Shown here: one piece after another, positions 55,896 to 64,000 of the stretch
Layout of the letters: each line of letters starts with the position of its first letter
Numbering within the stretch: position 1 is the first letter of the stretch
Assembly (NCBI GenBank): GCA_041391765.1
Contig: JAWKNJ010000016.1
Span: forward strand, 1 to 64,000
DNA from: SHAN690 sp041391765
GTDB taxonomy: Bacteria > Bacteroidota > Bacteroidia > Flavobacteriales_G > Salibacteraceae
Direction of reading: 5' to 3'
DNA length: 64,000 bases
The notes under the pieces: generated by a model
Seen by the model: the letters and a program-made list of their open reading frames with translations, nothing else
Database searches by the model: none
Told to the model about the DNA's origin: nothing
Made by a program: the position numbers and the translations under genes

Positions 55896-56828
55896 ATGCA
55901 GGGTAAGCGGATTATTGTAACTGGCGGAGCAGGATTCATTGGTTCCCACTTGGTATCCAGTTTGGTGAAATCAGATAATGAGGTGATAGTGGTGGATACG
56001 CTTCTTAGGGGAAACAAACTGCCGAAGGAGGTTTTAGCCAAGATTGAGTTTCACAAATTGGATGTTTGTGATTCATCGCGAATGATTGAGTTGGCAAAAG
56101 GTGTTGATATAATTTTTCATTTTGCTGCTATTTTGGGAGTAGACATTGTGGCGGACAATCCCATTGAGACGATGGAGACGGAAGTTAATGGTATGCAAAG
56201 CGTGGCGCGTGCAGCGATTGAAAATGGAGTTTCCAAAATAGTGTATGCTTCCACCAGCGGAGTTTATGGTCACTTGGCGCTGGAAAAGAGCGTTGATGAG
56301 CAAATCTTGGTAGATCCTCGAACCAGTTATGCTATGGCGAAGCGTTATAATGAGATTTATCTGGCATCCCTATTTGAAGAGAAAGGCATTAATTCGATCG
56401 CACTTAGGTTTTTTAATGTTTATGGACTACGCCAAGACAATCGGATGGTGGTTCCAAGATTCATTGAGCAGGCCAGATCCAATAAACCTATCACTGTATA
56501 TGGTACCGGAGAGCAGACAAGAGACTTTACATATGTTGATGATGCGATTCATGCTACCTTGTTGCTTGCCCAAAATATAAACGGCTTCGAAATCTTCAAT
56601 GTTGCCAATGAGAAGGAGGCTACAATTGGTCATTTGGCCGAATTGATTAAAACGATGACCCAATCTGCTTCACCTGTTGAATACATCGATGCGCCAAAGA
56701 AAAGGTATGACTATGAAGTGGGCCGTAGGTTTGGCAGTAGTGAAAAGCTCATGAAGCATGTGAACTACAAACCCTCCACCCGATTGGAGGATGGATTAGA
56801 GATTCTGTGTAAGGATTCGATCAACTAA
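55896..56828 (+). CDS. NAD-dependent epimerase/dehydratase (extended SDR)
   Basis: A 310-residue extended short-chain dehydrogenase acting on a nucleotide-sugar. Seen: TGGAGFIGSHLVSS (NAD-binding), the active-site pair in ASTSGVYGH and SYAMAKRYNE (YxxxK), and the C-terminal substrate-binding region VYGTGEQTRDFTYVDDAIHA. Similar to UDP-glucuronate decarboxylases and dTDP-glucose dehydratases, but the exact substrate is not readable. Starts at ATG 55896; codons upstream lie in the promoter. Between PASTA (divergent) and ddl (same direction, 78-bp gap). Confidence 0.92.
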   Translation: MQGKRIIVTGGAGFIGSHLVSSLVKSDNEVIVVDTLLRGNKLPKEVLAKIEFHKLDVCDSSRMIELAKGVDIIFHFAAILGVDIVADNPIETMETEVNGMQSVARAAIENGVSKIVYASTSGVYGHLALEKSVDEQILVDPRTSYAMAKRYNEIYLASLFEEKGINSIALRFFNVYGLRQDNRMVVPRFIEQARSNKPITVYGTGEQTRDFTYVDDAIHATLLLAQNINGFEIFNVANEKEATIGHLAELIKTMTQSASPVEYIDAPKKRYDYEVGRRFGSSEKLMKHVNYKPSTRLEDGLEILCKDSIN

Positions 56829-56906
56829 TCTCCCATTGTTCATAATATCCAATCGCCAATTTCCGTCAATGAAGCATCCTCCCTTTCTTTGGGAAAAGAA
56901 TTAACG

Positions 56907-57881
56907 ATGCGCAACATCGCGATCATATATGGCGGTTTCTCGGGCGAAAGGGTCATATCAGAAAAAAGTGCGGCTGTGGTATATAAATACTTGCAGAGCA
57001 ATGAGTTCAATTGTCACTTAGTTGATATAGGCGTGGATGATTGGATATGTACGTCAGTTCAACCTCAGGTGCCAGTATCGAAGGATGACTTTAGCATCAT
57101 GCAAGATGGAGTTAAGATAAAGTTCGAGGGTGTTTTTTGTGCCATTCATGGCACTCCTGGAGAAGATGGAAAAATTCAAGGGTATTTCGATATTCTTGGC
57201 GTTCCTTATAACAATTGCGGAGTTTTAGCATCTGCCATCACATTTAATAAAGCAGCCTGTAATCGCTATTTGGGCGCTTCTGGTGTAAACATTGCCAAGT
57301 CCTACATTGCAAGATTGGATGAAAGATTTAATGAGCAAGAAATTGTGGCTAGAGTTGGATTACCATGCTTCGTAAAACCCAATGATGGAGGATCTAGCAT
57401 TGGTGTTACTAAGGTGAAACACATAGAGGAATTAAGTCAGGCAATAATGAATGCACAAGCGGAAGGTGTGGATGCATTGATTGAGTCATTTCTTGAAGGA
57501 ATAGAGGTTTCGTGTGGATGCGTGAGTGTGAATGGAGTGCCGAAATCAACCGGTGTAACGGAGATTGTTCCAGCCAATGAATTTTTTGATTTCGATTCAA
57601 AGTACTTGAATCAGGATACGCAGGAAATTACGCCTGCCCGAATTGACAAAGACCTCTATAATGCTGTAGCAAACCTTACTGAGAGAATTTATGGTTGGCT
57701 ACACTGCAAAGGCATGATTCGCGTTGATTACATGTTATGCTCAAATGGAATTTACTTGATTGAGGTTAACACTACTCCTGGCTTGAGTGAGGCAAGCATT
57801 ATTCCCCAGCAGGCCATCCATTCAGGTTATTCCTTGGAAGAGTTTTTCAAACTCTCGATTTTGGAAATGTTCCGCTCCTAG
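56907..57881 (+). CDS. ddl: D-alanine--D-alanine ligase
   Basis: A 324-residue ATP-grasp ligase making D-Ala-D-Ala for peptidoglycan. Start at ATG 56907 (MRNIAIIYGGFSGERVISEK), placing the glycine-rich loop at the N-terminus; a TTG at 56889 is unlikely and overlaps a TTTCTTTG -7-like element. Seen: GTPGEDGKIQGYFDILGVPY, the ATP-grasp CFVKPNDGGSSIGVTKVK, and the metal site IRVDYMLCSNGIYLIEVNTT PGLSEASIIPQQ. Catalytic Glu and Arg positions appear present. Convergent with rdgB, 4-bp 3' overlap. Confidence 0.96.
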   Translation: MRNIAIIYGGFSGERVISEKSAAVVYKYLQSNEFNCHLVDIGVDDWICTSVQPQVPVSKDDFSIMQDGVKIKFEGVFCAIHGTPGEDGKIQGYFDILGVPYNNCGVLASAITFNKAACNRYLGASGVNIAKSYIARLDERFNEQEIVARVGLPCFVKPNDGGSSIGVTKVKHIEELSQAIMNAQAEGVDALIESFLEGIEVSCGCVSVNGVPKSTGVTEIVPANEFFDFDSKYLNQDTQEITPARIDKDLYNAVANLTERIYGWLHCKGMIRVDYMLCSNGIYLIEVNTTPGLSEASIIPQQAIHSGYSLEEFFKLSILEMFRS

Positions 57882-58462
57882 CCATTTCTCGTGTTGAGAA
57901 AATCGGCAAGCTTTTTCACAGCAATTGCTCGGTGACTGATCTGATTTTTTTCATCCAAGCTCATTTCTGCAAAGGTTCGTGTTTGTCCACTTGGGATAAA
58001 TATTGGATCATATCCAAAGCCTTTTTCACCTCGAGGCTCTGAAGTAATTGTTCCGTTAATTAAGCCATTAAATGAATAATGCTTATTCCCAAGGATCAGA
58101 TGAATCACAGTAACGAATCGAGCTTGGCGATTTGATATGCCACTTAGCTTATCCAGAACCTTACGCGTATTGTCTTCAAAGGAGCAATTTTCACCAGCAT
58201 AACGTGCTGAAAAAACTCCCGGTTCACCGCCAAGAGCTTCAATTTCAAGTCCGGTGTCGTCTGCAAAACAGTCAACATTGTATTTGCTATGAATGAAATC
58301 AGCCTTAATACTGGCATTCTCAGATAGGGTTTTTCCTGTTTCTGGAATATCCCCATCAAACCCAATTTCTCGCATGGAAGTGACTGCAAATCCATTGGGT
58401 AATTTCTCGCGAATTTCCTCCAGTTTATGTTCATTTCCTGTAGCGAAAATCAGACTCTTCAT
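57878..58462 (-). CDS. rdgB: Non-canonical purine NTP pyrophosphatase (RdgB/HAM1)
   Basis: A 194-residue enzyme hydrolysing ITP, dITP and XTP to monophosphates, keeping them out of DNA and RNA. Seen: FATGNEHKLEEIREKL, the acidic loop CFADDTGLEIEALGGEPGVF, SARYAGE and GEKGFGYDPIF, all family motifs. Normal length. Two bp after the stop of the upstream membrane-protein gene (58465), so the pair is one transcript. Overlaps the convergent ddl by 4 bp. Confidence 0.96.
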   Translation of the reverse strand: MKSLIFATGNEHKLEEIREKLPNGFAVTSMREIGFDGDIPETGKTLSENASIKADFIHSKYNVDCFADDTGLEIEALGGEPGVFSARYAGENCSFEDNTRKVLDKLSGISNRQARFVTVIHLILGNKHYSFNGLINGTITSEPRGEKGFGYDPIFIPSGQTRTFAEMSLDEKNQISHRAIAVKKLADFLNTRNG

Positions 58463-58464
58463 GT

Positions 58465-59778
58465 TTATTTTTCCTTTAGATCAATCTTGTAGCTAATCGA
58501 AAGAAGCATAAAGACAAAAAATGGAATCATAGGAATTTTGAACCTAACCAATGCACCAAAATTTGGTGTGCTCAGCCCGATTGAAAATCCCAATAGAATA
58601 GCAAAAGTGAAACAGAAGGTCAAGAAAGGACTTGCTTCTATGCGCTGAAACGTATTCATTGGGTTTCTAAAAACAAAAATCCGCATTGTTAACAATAGTA
58701 GAAATGTATTCTCAAGGGCTGAAAAGAGCATTACAATGTTGTTCACATGCAGTAGGGTCGGGCCGAAAAAACCATAGAACGTGGCGATTGGAAATTTACT
58801 CAGAATTCCAAAAAACGTTGGTTCGATGGTTCCGATATTAAATGAGTTTTCCCCATAGACATCTCTTGTTAAATCCTCCTGTGTAATGAGTGCCTTGTCA
58901 ATGATCTTGTCTACGGAATAGTCACCGAGATATGGTGAAATCGCAACAAATACATATGAAAAGAGGAGAATGGACAACAGTATAGTAGCCGGTGTAATGC
59001 TGATCCGAATGAATTTGTTGCGGATTTTTTTGATTCGGGAACTGAAGACCCACAATAGCAGGGATGGGACAACCGCAATAAAGATATATGGTTTGATAAT
59101 CAAGATGAAATAAGCTGAAATTGAAGCAAAGGTTGCAGTGAAGAAATTAACCGAGTTCTTGCTTAAAATCTGATGAATTGTGTAGATCAAAAAACATAAA
59201 GATGAATAGGTGATCGTGTCTTTCGAAATACCGCACCCCCAAAAGAGCACACTAGGGAAGAGCAGAACTGATATCGCAGCAATCCTTGAGTTTCCATTGG
59301 TTATTGTTCGCAAAAATTTGAACAAATACCATGGTCCGATAATCGACAATTGTGCAATTAATAATGTTGCCAGCAAATAGCTTTTCATTGAAATCAACAA
59401 AATGGGCACGATAATTTTAGAAACCATGAATGTTGAGGGATCTTGCATGATGTAAGCATGCGGAAAACCCGTTGTGGATGAAAAGTATGAGTATCTCTCT
59501 TCTGAAAAGCCGGAGAAGAGCACTTCAAGTGCTTTTGTGAAATCCTCTGAAAAAAGATTGGTAATCGAAACAGCTGTAGTGTAGTAGGCAACAGTATCTC
59601 CACCGTTGTAATAGAACACATAGATGAGAAAAAATGAGAATGCCCCTACAATTCTCGCGGCAACCCCTGTAATCAGGTACTTACGTGTATTTGAATTGCT
59701 TAACTTCCAAATGAATGGGACGCTCACTAGGATGTACAGCGGAGCTAAAAACCACTCCCAAATTTCAACGTTGATCAA
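58465..59778 (-). CDS. Polytopic membrane protein of polysaccharide-polymerase type
   Basis: A 437-residue protein with about 11 hydrophobic segments. The YNGGDTVAYYTTAV loop, LLFPSVLFWGCGISKDTITY (residues about 170-190) and the late STPNFGALVRFKIPMIPFFV pattern resemble O-antigen polymerase/GT-C-like membrane proteins of Bacteroidota exopolysaccharide genes. No residue set proves the assignment. Lies immediately upstream of rdgB (2-bp gap) and divergent from galE, which fits a role in surface sugar metabolism but is not proof. Confidence 0.78.
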   Translation of the reverse strand: MINVEIWEWFLAPLYILVSVPFIWKLSNSNTRKYLITGVAARIVGAFSFFLIYVFYYNGGDTVAYYTTAVSITNLFSEDFTKALEVLFSGFSEERYSYFSSTTGFPHAYIMQDPSTFMVSKIIVPILLISMKSYLLATLLIAQLSIIGPWYLFKFLRTITNGNSRIAAISVLLFPSVLFWGCGISKDTITYSSLCFLIYTIHQILSKNSVNFFTATFASISAYFILIIKPYIFIAVVPSLLLWVFSSRIKKIRNKFIRISITPATILLSILLFSYVFVAISPYLGDYSVDKIIDKALITQEDLTRDVYGENSFNIGTIEPTFFGILSKFPIATFYGFFGPTLLHVNNIVMLFSALENTFLLLLTMRIFVFRNPMNTFQRIEASPFLTFCFTFAILLGFSIGLSTPNFGALVRFKIPMIPFFVFMLLSISYKIDLKEK

Positions 59779-59825
59779 GCCTTATTGAATTATCACGAAG
59801 GAACAATCAATTTCTTAAATCGAGA

Positions 59826-59833
59826 TACCTTTG
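59826..59833 (+). promoter_or_regulatory. Bacteroidota -7 box (TACCTTTG) for galE
   Basis: Exact TAnnTTTG match 13 bp before the galE ATG, overlapping the shared TTTGCGGCAAAGT element (59830-59842). Confidence 0.65.
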
Positions 59834-59842
59834 CGGCAAAGT
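59830..59842 (+). promoter_or_regulatory. TTTGCGGCAAAGT element upstream of galE
   Basis: Thirteen bases identical to those at 55877-55889 before the other epimerase gene, here 4 bp before the ATG. Contains the inverted repeat ctttg-cgg-caaag. May be a shared operator or just a favoured promoter-start sequence. Confidence 0.45.
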
Positions 59843-59846
59843 CGTC

Positions 59847-60905
59847 ATGAAGATTCTAGTTACGGGAGGAGCAGGATATATTGGTTCACACACGATTATC
59901 GACATTTTGGAAAACACCGACCACGAGGTTGTTTCCATTGACAACTATTCAAATTCAGATGCAGAGACCTTTGATCGAATAGAAGCGATCACGGGAAAAC
60001 GAGTCAAAAACTATGACCTAGACCTCACGGCATATAAATCATTGAAGGAGATGTTTTTTGACGAGGAAGGCCGAATAGATGGGATCATTCACTTTGCCGC
60101 TCTTAAGGCCGTAGGAGAATCAGTTGAAAAGCCCGTATTGTACTACCACAACAACCTCAATGGATTAATCAATCTTTTAAAGTGTGTTGAGAAATATGAT
60201 GTCAAGCACTTCATATTTTCATCTTCATGTACAGTGTATGGGAACGCTGTACAGCAGCCTGTCACAGAAAGTACACCGCTTCAACAGACAGAATCACCTT
60301 ACGGATACACAAAATTAGTAGGTGAGAAAATACTTCAGGACTTCACGAAAACAAAATCAAATTTCAATTCGGTTTCTCTTCGATATTTTAATCCTGTGGG
60401 CGCGCACATGAGTGGTATGAATGGTGAGCTACCGAAAGGTAAACCCAATAATCTAGTGCCAATCATTACCCAGTTTGTATCCGGATGGATTGACCAACTG
60501 CACATTTACGGGGATGATTACGAAACGCGTGACGGCACACCGATTCGCGATTATATTCATGTTTCAGACGTAGCTCATGCTCATGTATTAGCCTTGGAGT
60601 CTTTGGCCAGCGGAAGTGGCAAGAAAGCTTATGATGTCTTCAATTTAGGAACCGGTAACGGTGTCACTGTATTGGAAGCGATTAAAGCCTTCGAAAAAGT
60701 CAACGACATCAAGGTAAATTTCAAACTAGGTCCTCGAAGGGCAGGCGATGTTCAAAGCATCTATGCCGATAACTCAAAGGCTGTGAAAGAGTTGGGTTGG
60801 CACACCAACTATACCATCGAAGATGCGATGAGCTCTGCCTGGAAATGGCAACAGCGACTGAATGCCGTCAGGCATGGTGATACGGTTCACCACGTTGAAT
60901 CGTAA
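59847..60905 (+). CDS. galE: UDP-glucose 4-epimerase
   Basis: A 352-residue GalE interconverting UDP-glucose and UDP-galactose. Seen: TGGAGYIGSHTIIDILE, FAALKAVGESVEKP, SSCTVYG and the YxxxK motif in SPYGYTKLVGEK, then RYFNPVGAHMSG and PIRDYIHVSDVAHAHV, which is the classic GalE pattern. Start at ATG 59847 directly after the promoter. The last 38 bp overlap the convergent rlmH gene. Confidence 0.96.
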   Translation: MKILVTGGAGYIGSHTIIDILENTDHEVVSIDNYSNSDAETFDRIEAITGKRVKNYDLDLTAYKSLKEMFFDEEGRIDGIIHFAALKAVGESVEKPVLYYHNNLNGLINLLKCVEKYDVKHFIFSSSCTVYGNAVQQPVTESTPLQQTESPYGYTKLVGEKILQDFTKTKSNFNSVSLRYFNPVGAHMSGMNGELPKGKPNNLVPIITQFVSGWIDQLHIYGDDYETRDGTPIRDYIHVSDVAHAHVLALESLASGSGKKAYDVFNLGTGNGVTVLEAIKAFEKVNDIKVNFKLGPRRAGDVQSIYADNSKAVKELGWHTNYTIEDAMSSAWKWQQRLNAVRHGDTVHHVES

Positions 60906-61341
60906 AGGCTCGATACAGCTGTTCTGCGAAAATTGCACGTATAATTTGATGACTAAACGTCATCTGGGAGAGTGAAATTTTATAGCTCGTCTCAGCGTAA
61001 ACGCGCTCTGAAAACCCGTACGCTCCACCAATGATAAAACACAAATCACCATTCAGATGAAGCATCTGTTTTTCCAGCCATTTAGAGAAGTCAACGCTCG
61101 AGTATTGCTGGCCGCCTTCATCTAAAAGAACTAACGTGTCATACTTAGTGACTTTAGAGAAAATCAATTCGCATTCTTTTTCTTTGAGAGCCATGTGGTC
61201 AAGTTTGCCACCATTTTTAACATCAGGCAATTCCTCCCAACTCACCTTGATGTAACGCTGAAGGCGGCTTAAGTATTCATCAATGCCAGCCTTGACAAAT
61301 GACATGTTGGTTTTTCCAATAGATATTACCCTGATGCGCAT
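60868..61341 (-). CDS. rlmH: 23S rRNA (pseudouridine1915-N3)-methyltransferase
   Basis: A 157-residue SPOUT methyltransferase of the RlmH/YbeA family that methylates pseudouridine 1915 in helix 69 of 23S rRNA. Seen: MRIRVISIGKTNMSFVKAGI, LDEGGQQYSS and the SAM-site FIIGGAYGFSERVY, with MTFSHQIIRAIFAEQLYRAF at the C-terminus. Length standard. Convergent with galE (38-bp 3' overlap); divergent from the DUF4783 gene, 40 bp between starts. Confidence 0.97.
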   Translation of the reverse strand: MRIRVISIGKTNMSFVKAGIDEYLSRLQRYIKVSWEELPDVKNGGKLDHMALKEKECELIFSKVTKYDTLVLLDEGGQQYSSVDFSKWLEKQMLHLNGDLCFIIGGAYGFSERVYAETSYKISLSQMTFSHQIIRAIFAEQLYRAFTIQRGEPYHHA

Positions 61342-61381
61342 GTTGTACGTTATCTTTGATCAAATTCAACTTAACAGCCAA

Positions 61382-61759
61382 ATGAATAAAATCATAATGA
61401 CTTTTCTGCTGATGCTTCCGCTATTCGGTTTTTCACAGGATTACGATCAAATATCATCGGCTTTTTCTCAAGGTAATGCAAGTGTCTTGGGAAAGATGTT
61501 TGACGCCAAAGTTGAATACACATCTGATGGTAAGGAGCAGTCTCTAGGACGGGGTGATGCTGAAAACAAGCTCCGCTCATTTTTCATGAGCCATACACCA
61601 AGGAACTTTTCAGTGGTGCATAAAGGTGTTTCGCAAAACGATCTTCACTATTTGATCGGGGAGTTGGCCACTTCCAGCGGTTCATACCGAGCTACGGTTT
61701 ACTTGCATAAGTCAGGAGAAAATTATCTTATTCAAAGTCTGGAACTAGAAGCTGATTAA
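61382..61759 (+). CDS. DUF4783-type exported protein
   Basis: A 125-residue protein: signal peptide MNKIIMTFLLMLPLFGFSQ followed by a single SnoaL/NTF2-like domain (ISSAFSQGNASVLGKMFDAK, VHKGVSQNDLHYLIGELATS, LIQSLELEAD). This matches the Bacteroidota DUF4783 family as I recall it. Start at ATG 61382; the open frame extends upstream into rlmH and gives no signal peptide there. Precedes nadC by 2 bp, so the two are co-transcribed. Function unknown. Confidence 0.85.
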   Translation: MNKIIMTFLLMLPLFGFSQDYDQISSAFSQGNASVLGKMFDAKVEYTSDGKEQSLGRGDAENKLRSFFMSHTPRNFSVVHKGVSQNDLHYLIGELATSSGSYRATVYLHKSGENYLIQSLELEAD

Positions 61760-61761
61760 CG

Positions 61762-62610
61762 TTGATTGATGAATTGTTGTTAAGCGATTTCCTTGATCGA
61801 GCTTTGTTCGAGGACGTTCGTGATGGTGATCATACTTCCCTTGCTTGTATCTCGAATTACCAACTTGGTAGTGCCTACCTTTTGGTAAAAGAACCCGGAA
61901 TTTTAGCAGGCATGCAAATCGCAGAGAAAGTCTTTCAAAAGGTTGACCCATCGCTAAAGTTTATTCCTCATTTGTTCGATGGTGAACTAGTTAAATCTGG
62001 TGACATTGCGTTTGAAGTTCAAGGACCGACCCTCTCAATACTAACAGCAGAAAGATTGGTTCTCAATCTGATGCAGCGCATGTCGGGCATAGCCACGGTT
62101 ACAGCAATGTATGCTAAAGCTATAGCTCACACTAAAGCCAAGGTGCTGGATACACGCAAGACGACTCCCGGGATTCGGATGTTTGAAAAGCAGGCCGTGT
62201 TGATTGGGGGAGGTCAGAACCATCGATTTGGGTTGTATGATATGATTTTAATCAAAGACAATCATGTGGACGCTGCTGGAGGAATCAATCAGGCGGTAAA
62301 TCGATCGAAGGCATATTTAACCGAAAAAGGACTGAGTTTGAATATTGAAGTGGAAGTCCGTTCTCTCAGAGAATTGGGGGAGGCGCTCAAATGTGAGGGA
62401 ATAGATCGAATCATGCTGGACAATTTTTCGGTCGAACAAACCGTCCAAGCGGTTGAAATGGTCAATGGTCGATGTGAATTGGAGTCTTCGGGAGGCATAA
62501 CCCTGGAAACGATTGTGGCCTATGCCGAGACAGGGGTCGACTACATTTCCGTGGGTGCCTTGACCCATTCGGTAAAATCGCTGGATTTAAGTTTAAAGTT
62601 GTCTAAATGA
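61762..62610 (+). CDS. nadC: Nicotinate-nucleotide pyrophosphorylase (carboxylating)
   Basis: A 282-residue quinolinate phosphoribosyltransferase, giving nicotinate mononucleotide in de novo NAD synthesis. Starts on TTG at 61762 (no in-frame ATG or GTG at the N-terminus): IDELLLSDFLDRALFEDVRD GDHTS is the usual start region. Seen: NLMQRMSGIAT, the PRPP/quinolinate site LDTRKTTPGIRMFEKQAV and GGGQNHRFGLYDMILIKDNH, then IMLDNF and SSGGITLETI. nadA and nadB are not in the window. Its stop overlaps the next gene's ATG. Confidence 0.96.
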   Translation: MIDELLLSDFLDRALFEDVRDGDHTSLACISNYQLGSAYLLVKEPGILAGMQIAEKVFQKVDPSLKFIPHLFDGELVKSGDIAFEVQGPTLSILTAERLVLNLMQRMSGIATVTAMYAKAIAHTKAKVLDTRKTTPGIRMFEKQAVLIGGGQNHRFGLYDMILIKDNHVDAAGGINQAVNRSKAYLTEKGLSLNIEVEVRSLRELGEALKCEGIDRIMLDNFSVEQTVQAVEMVNGRCELESSGGITLETIVAYAETGVDYISVGALTHSVKSLDLSLKLSK

Positions 62611-64000
62611 AAAGTATAGCTGTTGCGGTTTTCCTGGCTTGTGCCTTTTTTGGCTATTCCCAGAATTCGCTTCATTGGAAAAATCGAAAGCCTCATGAAG
62701 GTTATTGGCAGCAGGATGTGAGCTATGAAATCGAAGCCACATTGGACGATGAGGCTGAAAAAGTGAGCGGAAAATTAAAACTGACCTACACTAATAATAG
62801 CCCGGACGATTTAACGCAGTTGTATTTTCATGTTTACCAGAATGCGTTTGAGCCCGGATCGTATAAAAATCTTTACTCTGGTGTGCATAATGAAGAAACA
62901 GACCCGCATCAACATACTGAGGTTTCTGCTTTAATTGTCGATGGACAATCGTATGATTTCATTAAGGACAACACGATCCTTATTGTCGATCTGAAATCGC
63001 CTTTAAAAAGTGGAGCGACTGCTACAATTACATGTGATTTTGTGACTCAGTTTGGGCCGGATAATGGTCGAATGAAGTCCTATTCTCAATTCGGCTACAA
63101 GCACTTCAATGTGGTTCATTGGTATCCTCGGATTTCTGTTTACGATCGAAAGTTTGGATGGACAACTGATCAGCATCTGGGTCACGAATTCTATGGTGAT
63201 TATGGAACCTATCGTGTAGAGCTGACGTTGCCTGAGCAGTATATTTTAGATGGAACTGGCCGAATGACGAATCGAGACGAGACATTACCTCCCTCATTAA
63301 TGACGAAGCTAGACATCAAAAACTTCAAGAACAAGCCATGGAATGAGGCTCCTTCAGAAGTAATTTCGAAATCAGGAAAAACGAAGGTCTGGAAATTCGA
63401 GGCAGAAAACGTTCATGATTTCGCATGGACAGCTGATCCAACGTATCGAATTGGAACTGCTGCGGCAAAACTTGAAAACGGTCGAGAAATCTTATGTGTG
63501 GCACTGGCTCAGGAACAGCACGCGAGCGGATGGCAAAATGCCGCGGAATACAATGCTAGAATTATTGAATTGTATTCTCGAGACTTTGGTGAATACCATT
63601 ATCCAAAGATGATCGTGGCCGATGCTCGTGACGGAATGGAATATCCGATGCTAACTCTTGATGGAGGAAGTGACCCAGGCTACAGGTCTTTGTTGGCGCA
63701 TGAAATTGGTCATAACTGGTTTTATGGCATGGTAGGAAATAACGAAACATATCGAGCTTCGCTTGATGAAGGCTTCACTCAGTTCCTCACATCATGGGCG
63801 ATGACAGAGTTAGAGGGAGACTCTGTGGGAGTTGGGACACCACTGTTCAGCTTGAAGAAGTCATATGAACAAAAGGTAGCTCAAAGAGATGTTTCAGTTT
63901 ATGCGGGATACTACTACTCAAGTGTGATTTATGACAATGATCCACAGCTCAACACTCATAGCGATAAGTTTGACGACAGAAGACAATATGGTCAGGTATA
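62607..64000 (+). CDS. M1-family zinc metallopeptidase (partial, runs off right edge)
   Basis: First 464 residues of a gluzincin peptidase; the 3' end lies outside. Signal peptide MKSIAVAVFLACAFFGYSQ. N-terminal beta-domain, then the catalytic region with DGMEYPMLTLDGG, a variant of the family's GAMEN exopeptidase motif, and the zinc site LAHEIGHNWFYGMVGNNE followed by the third ligand Glu in ASLDEGFTQF. This is HExxH-x18-E, so catalytically complete. Exported M1 peptidases in Bacteroidota are often large; a C-terminal T9SS or other domain cannot be seen here. ATGA overlap with nadC. Confidence 0.92.
   Translation, partial: MKSIAVAVFLACAFFGYSQNSLHWKNRKPHEGYWQQDVSYEIEATLDDEAEKVSGKLKLTYTNNSPDDLTQLYFHVYQNAFEPGSYKNLYSGVHNEETDPHQHTEVSALIVDGQSYDFIKDNTILIVDLKSPLKSGATATITCDFVTQFGPDNGRMKSYSQFGYKHFNVVHWYPRISVYDRKFGWTTDQHLGHEFYGDYGTYRVELTLPEQYILDGTGRMTNRDETLPPSLMTKLDIKNFKNKPWNEAPSEVISKSGKTKVWKFEAENVHDFAWTADPTYRIGTAAAKLENGREILCVALAQEQHASGWQNAAEYNARIIELYSRDFGEYHYPKMIVADARDGMEYPMLTLDGGSDPGYRSLLAHEIGHNWFYGMVGNNETYRASLDEGFTQFLTSWAMTELEGDSVGVGTPLFSLKKSYEQKVAQRDVSVYAGYYYSSVIYDNDPQLNTHSDKFDDRRQYGQV

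Overview
The window reads as a stretch of a Bacteroidota chromosome, most likely Flavobacteriales (Cryomorphaceae-like relatives are a guess). The evidence is four large secreted proteins with type IX secretion (T9SS) C-terminal sorting domains, SprB-type repeats, a bacillithiol-synthesis deacetylase (BshB1), menaquinone synthesis (MenA), a LytTR regulator paired with a propeller histidine kinase, and many start-proximal TAnnTTTG boxes, the -7 element of Bacteroidota. Almost all of it is compact core genome. I see no transposase, integrase, phage gene or CRISPR array.

Layout. 1-1852: end of a cytochrome c maturation operon (ccmB, ccmC; minus) and bshB1. 1917-7341: a T9SS propeller/Ig-like protein, a polysaccharide flippase and a GT9 glycosyltransferase (minus). 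7443-7848: tRNA-His and a small, apparently frameshifted lipoprotein. 7912-10319: a TerC membrane protein and an unusual fusion of a 12-residue-repeat solenoid with a K+-channel pore. 10365-18489: a 1.48-kaa T9SS protein with three near-identical SprB repeats, then a LytTR response regulator and its propeller kinase. 18653-21822: thrS-infC-rpmI-rplT, with infC starting on ATT. 21902-28182: OmpL47-like protein, TPR lipoprotein, recA, bcp, acylphosphatase, nth without its Fe-S ligands, a small conserved-looking gene and an ECF sigma factor. 28409-38926: uvrA, ABC exporter, truA, menA, phosphopantetheinyl transferase, lipoprotein, rarA, SPFH protein plus a 50-residue Arc-like protein, and rpmH. 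38987-45681: T9SS sortilin-type propeller protein, second ABC exporter, small membrane protein. 45872-51732: a three-gene chain with ATGA overlaps (lipoprotein, DUF5723-like barrel, secreted repeat protein) whose third member and the following GT39/PMT-type glycosyltransferase are broken by several frameshifts. 51729-64000: rluD-like, T9SS protein and PASTA protein (minus), NAD-dependent epimerase, ddl, rdgB, polysaccharide-type membrane protein, galE, rlmH, DUF4783, nadC and the first part of an M1 peptidase.

How the genes work together. Most are housekeeping: translation (thrS, infC, L35, L20, L34, truA, rluD, rlmH, tRNA-His), DNA repair (recA, uvrA, nth, rarA, rdgB), envelope and sugar metabolism (flippase, GT9, epimerases, ddl, PASTA) and cofactors (menA, nadC, bshB1, ccm). 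The secreted T9SS proteins are scattered as single genes. The most unusual items are the solenoid-K+ channel fusion and the local 3-kb tract of gene decay. I found no convincing undescribed multi-gene defence or mobile system.
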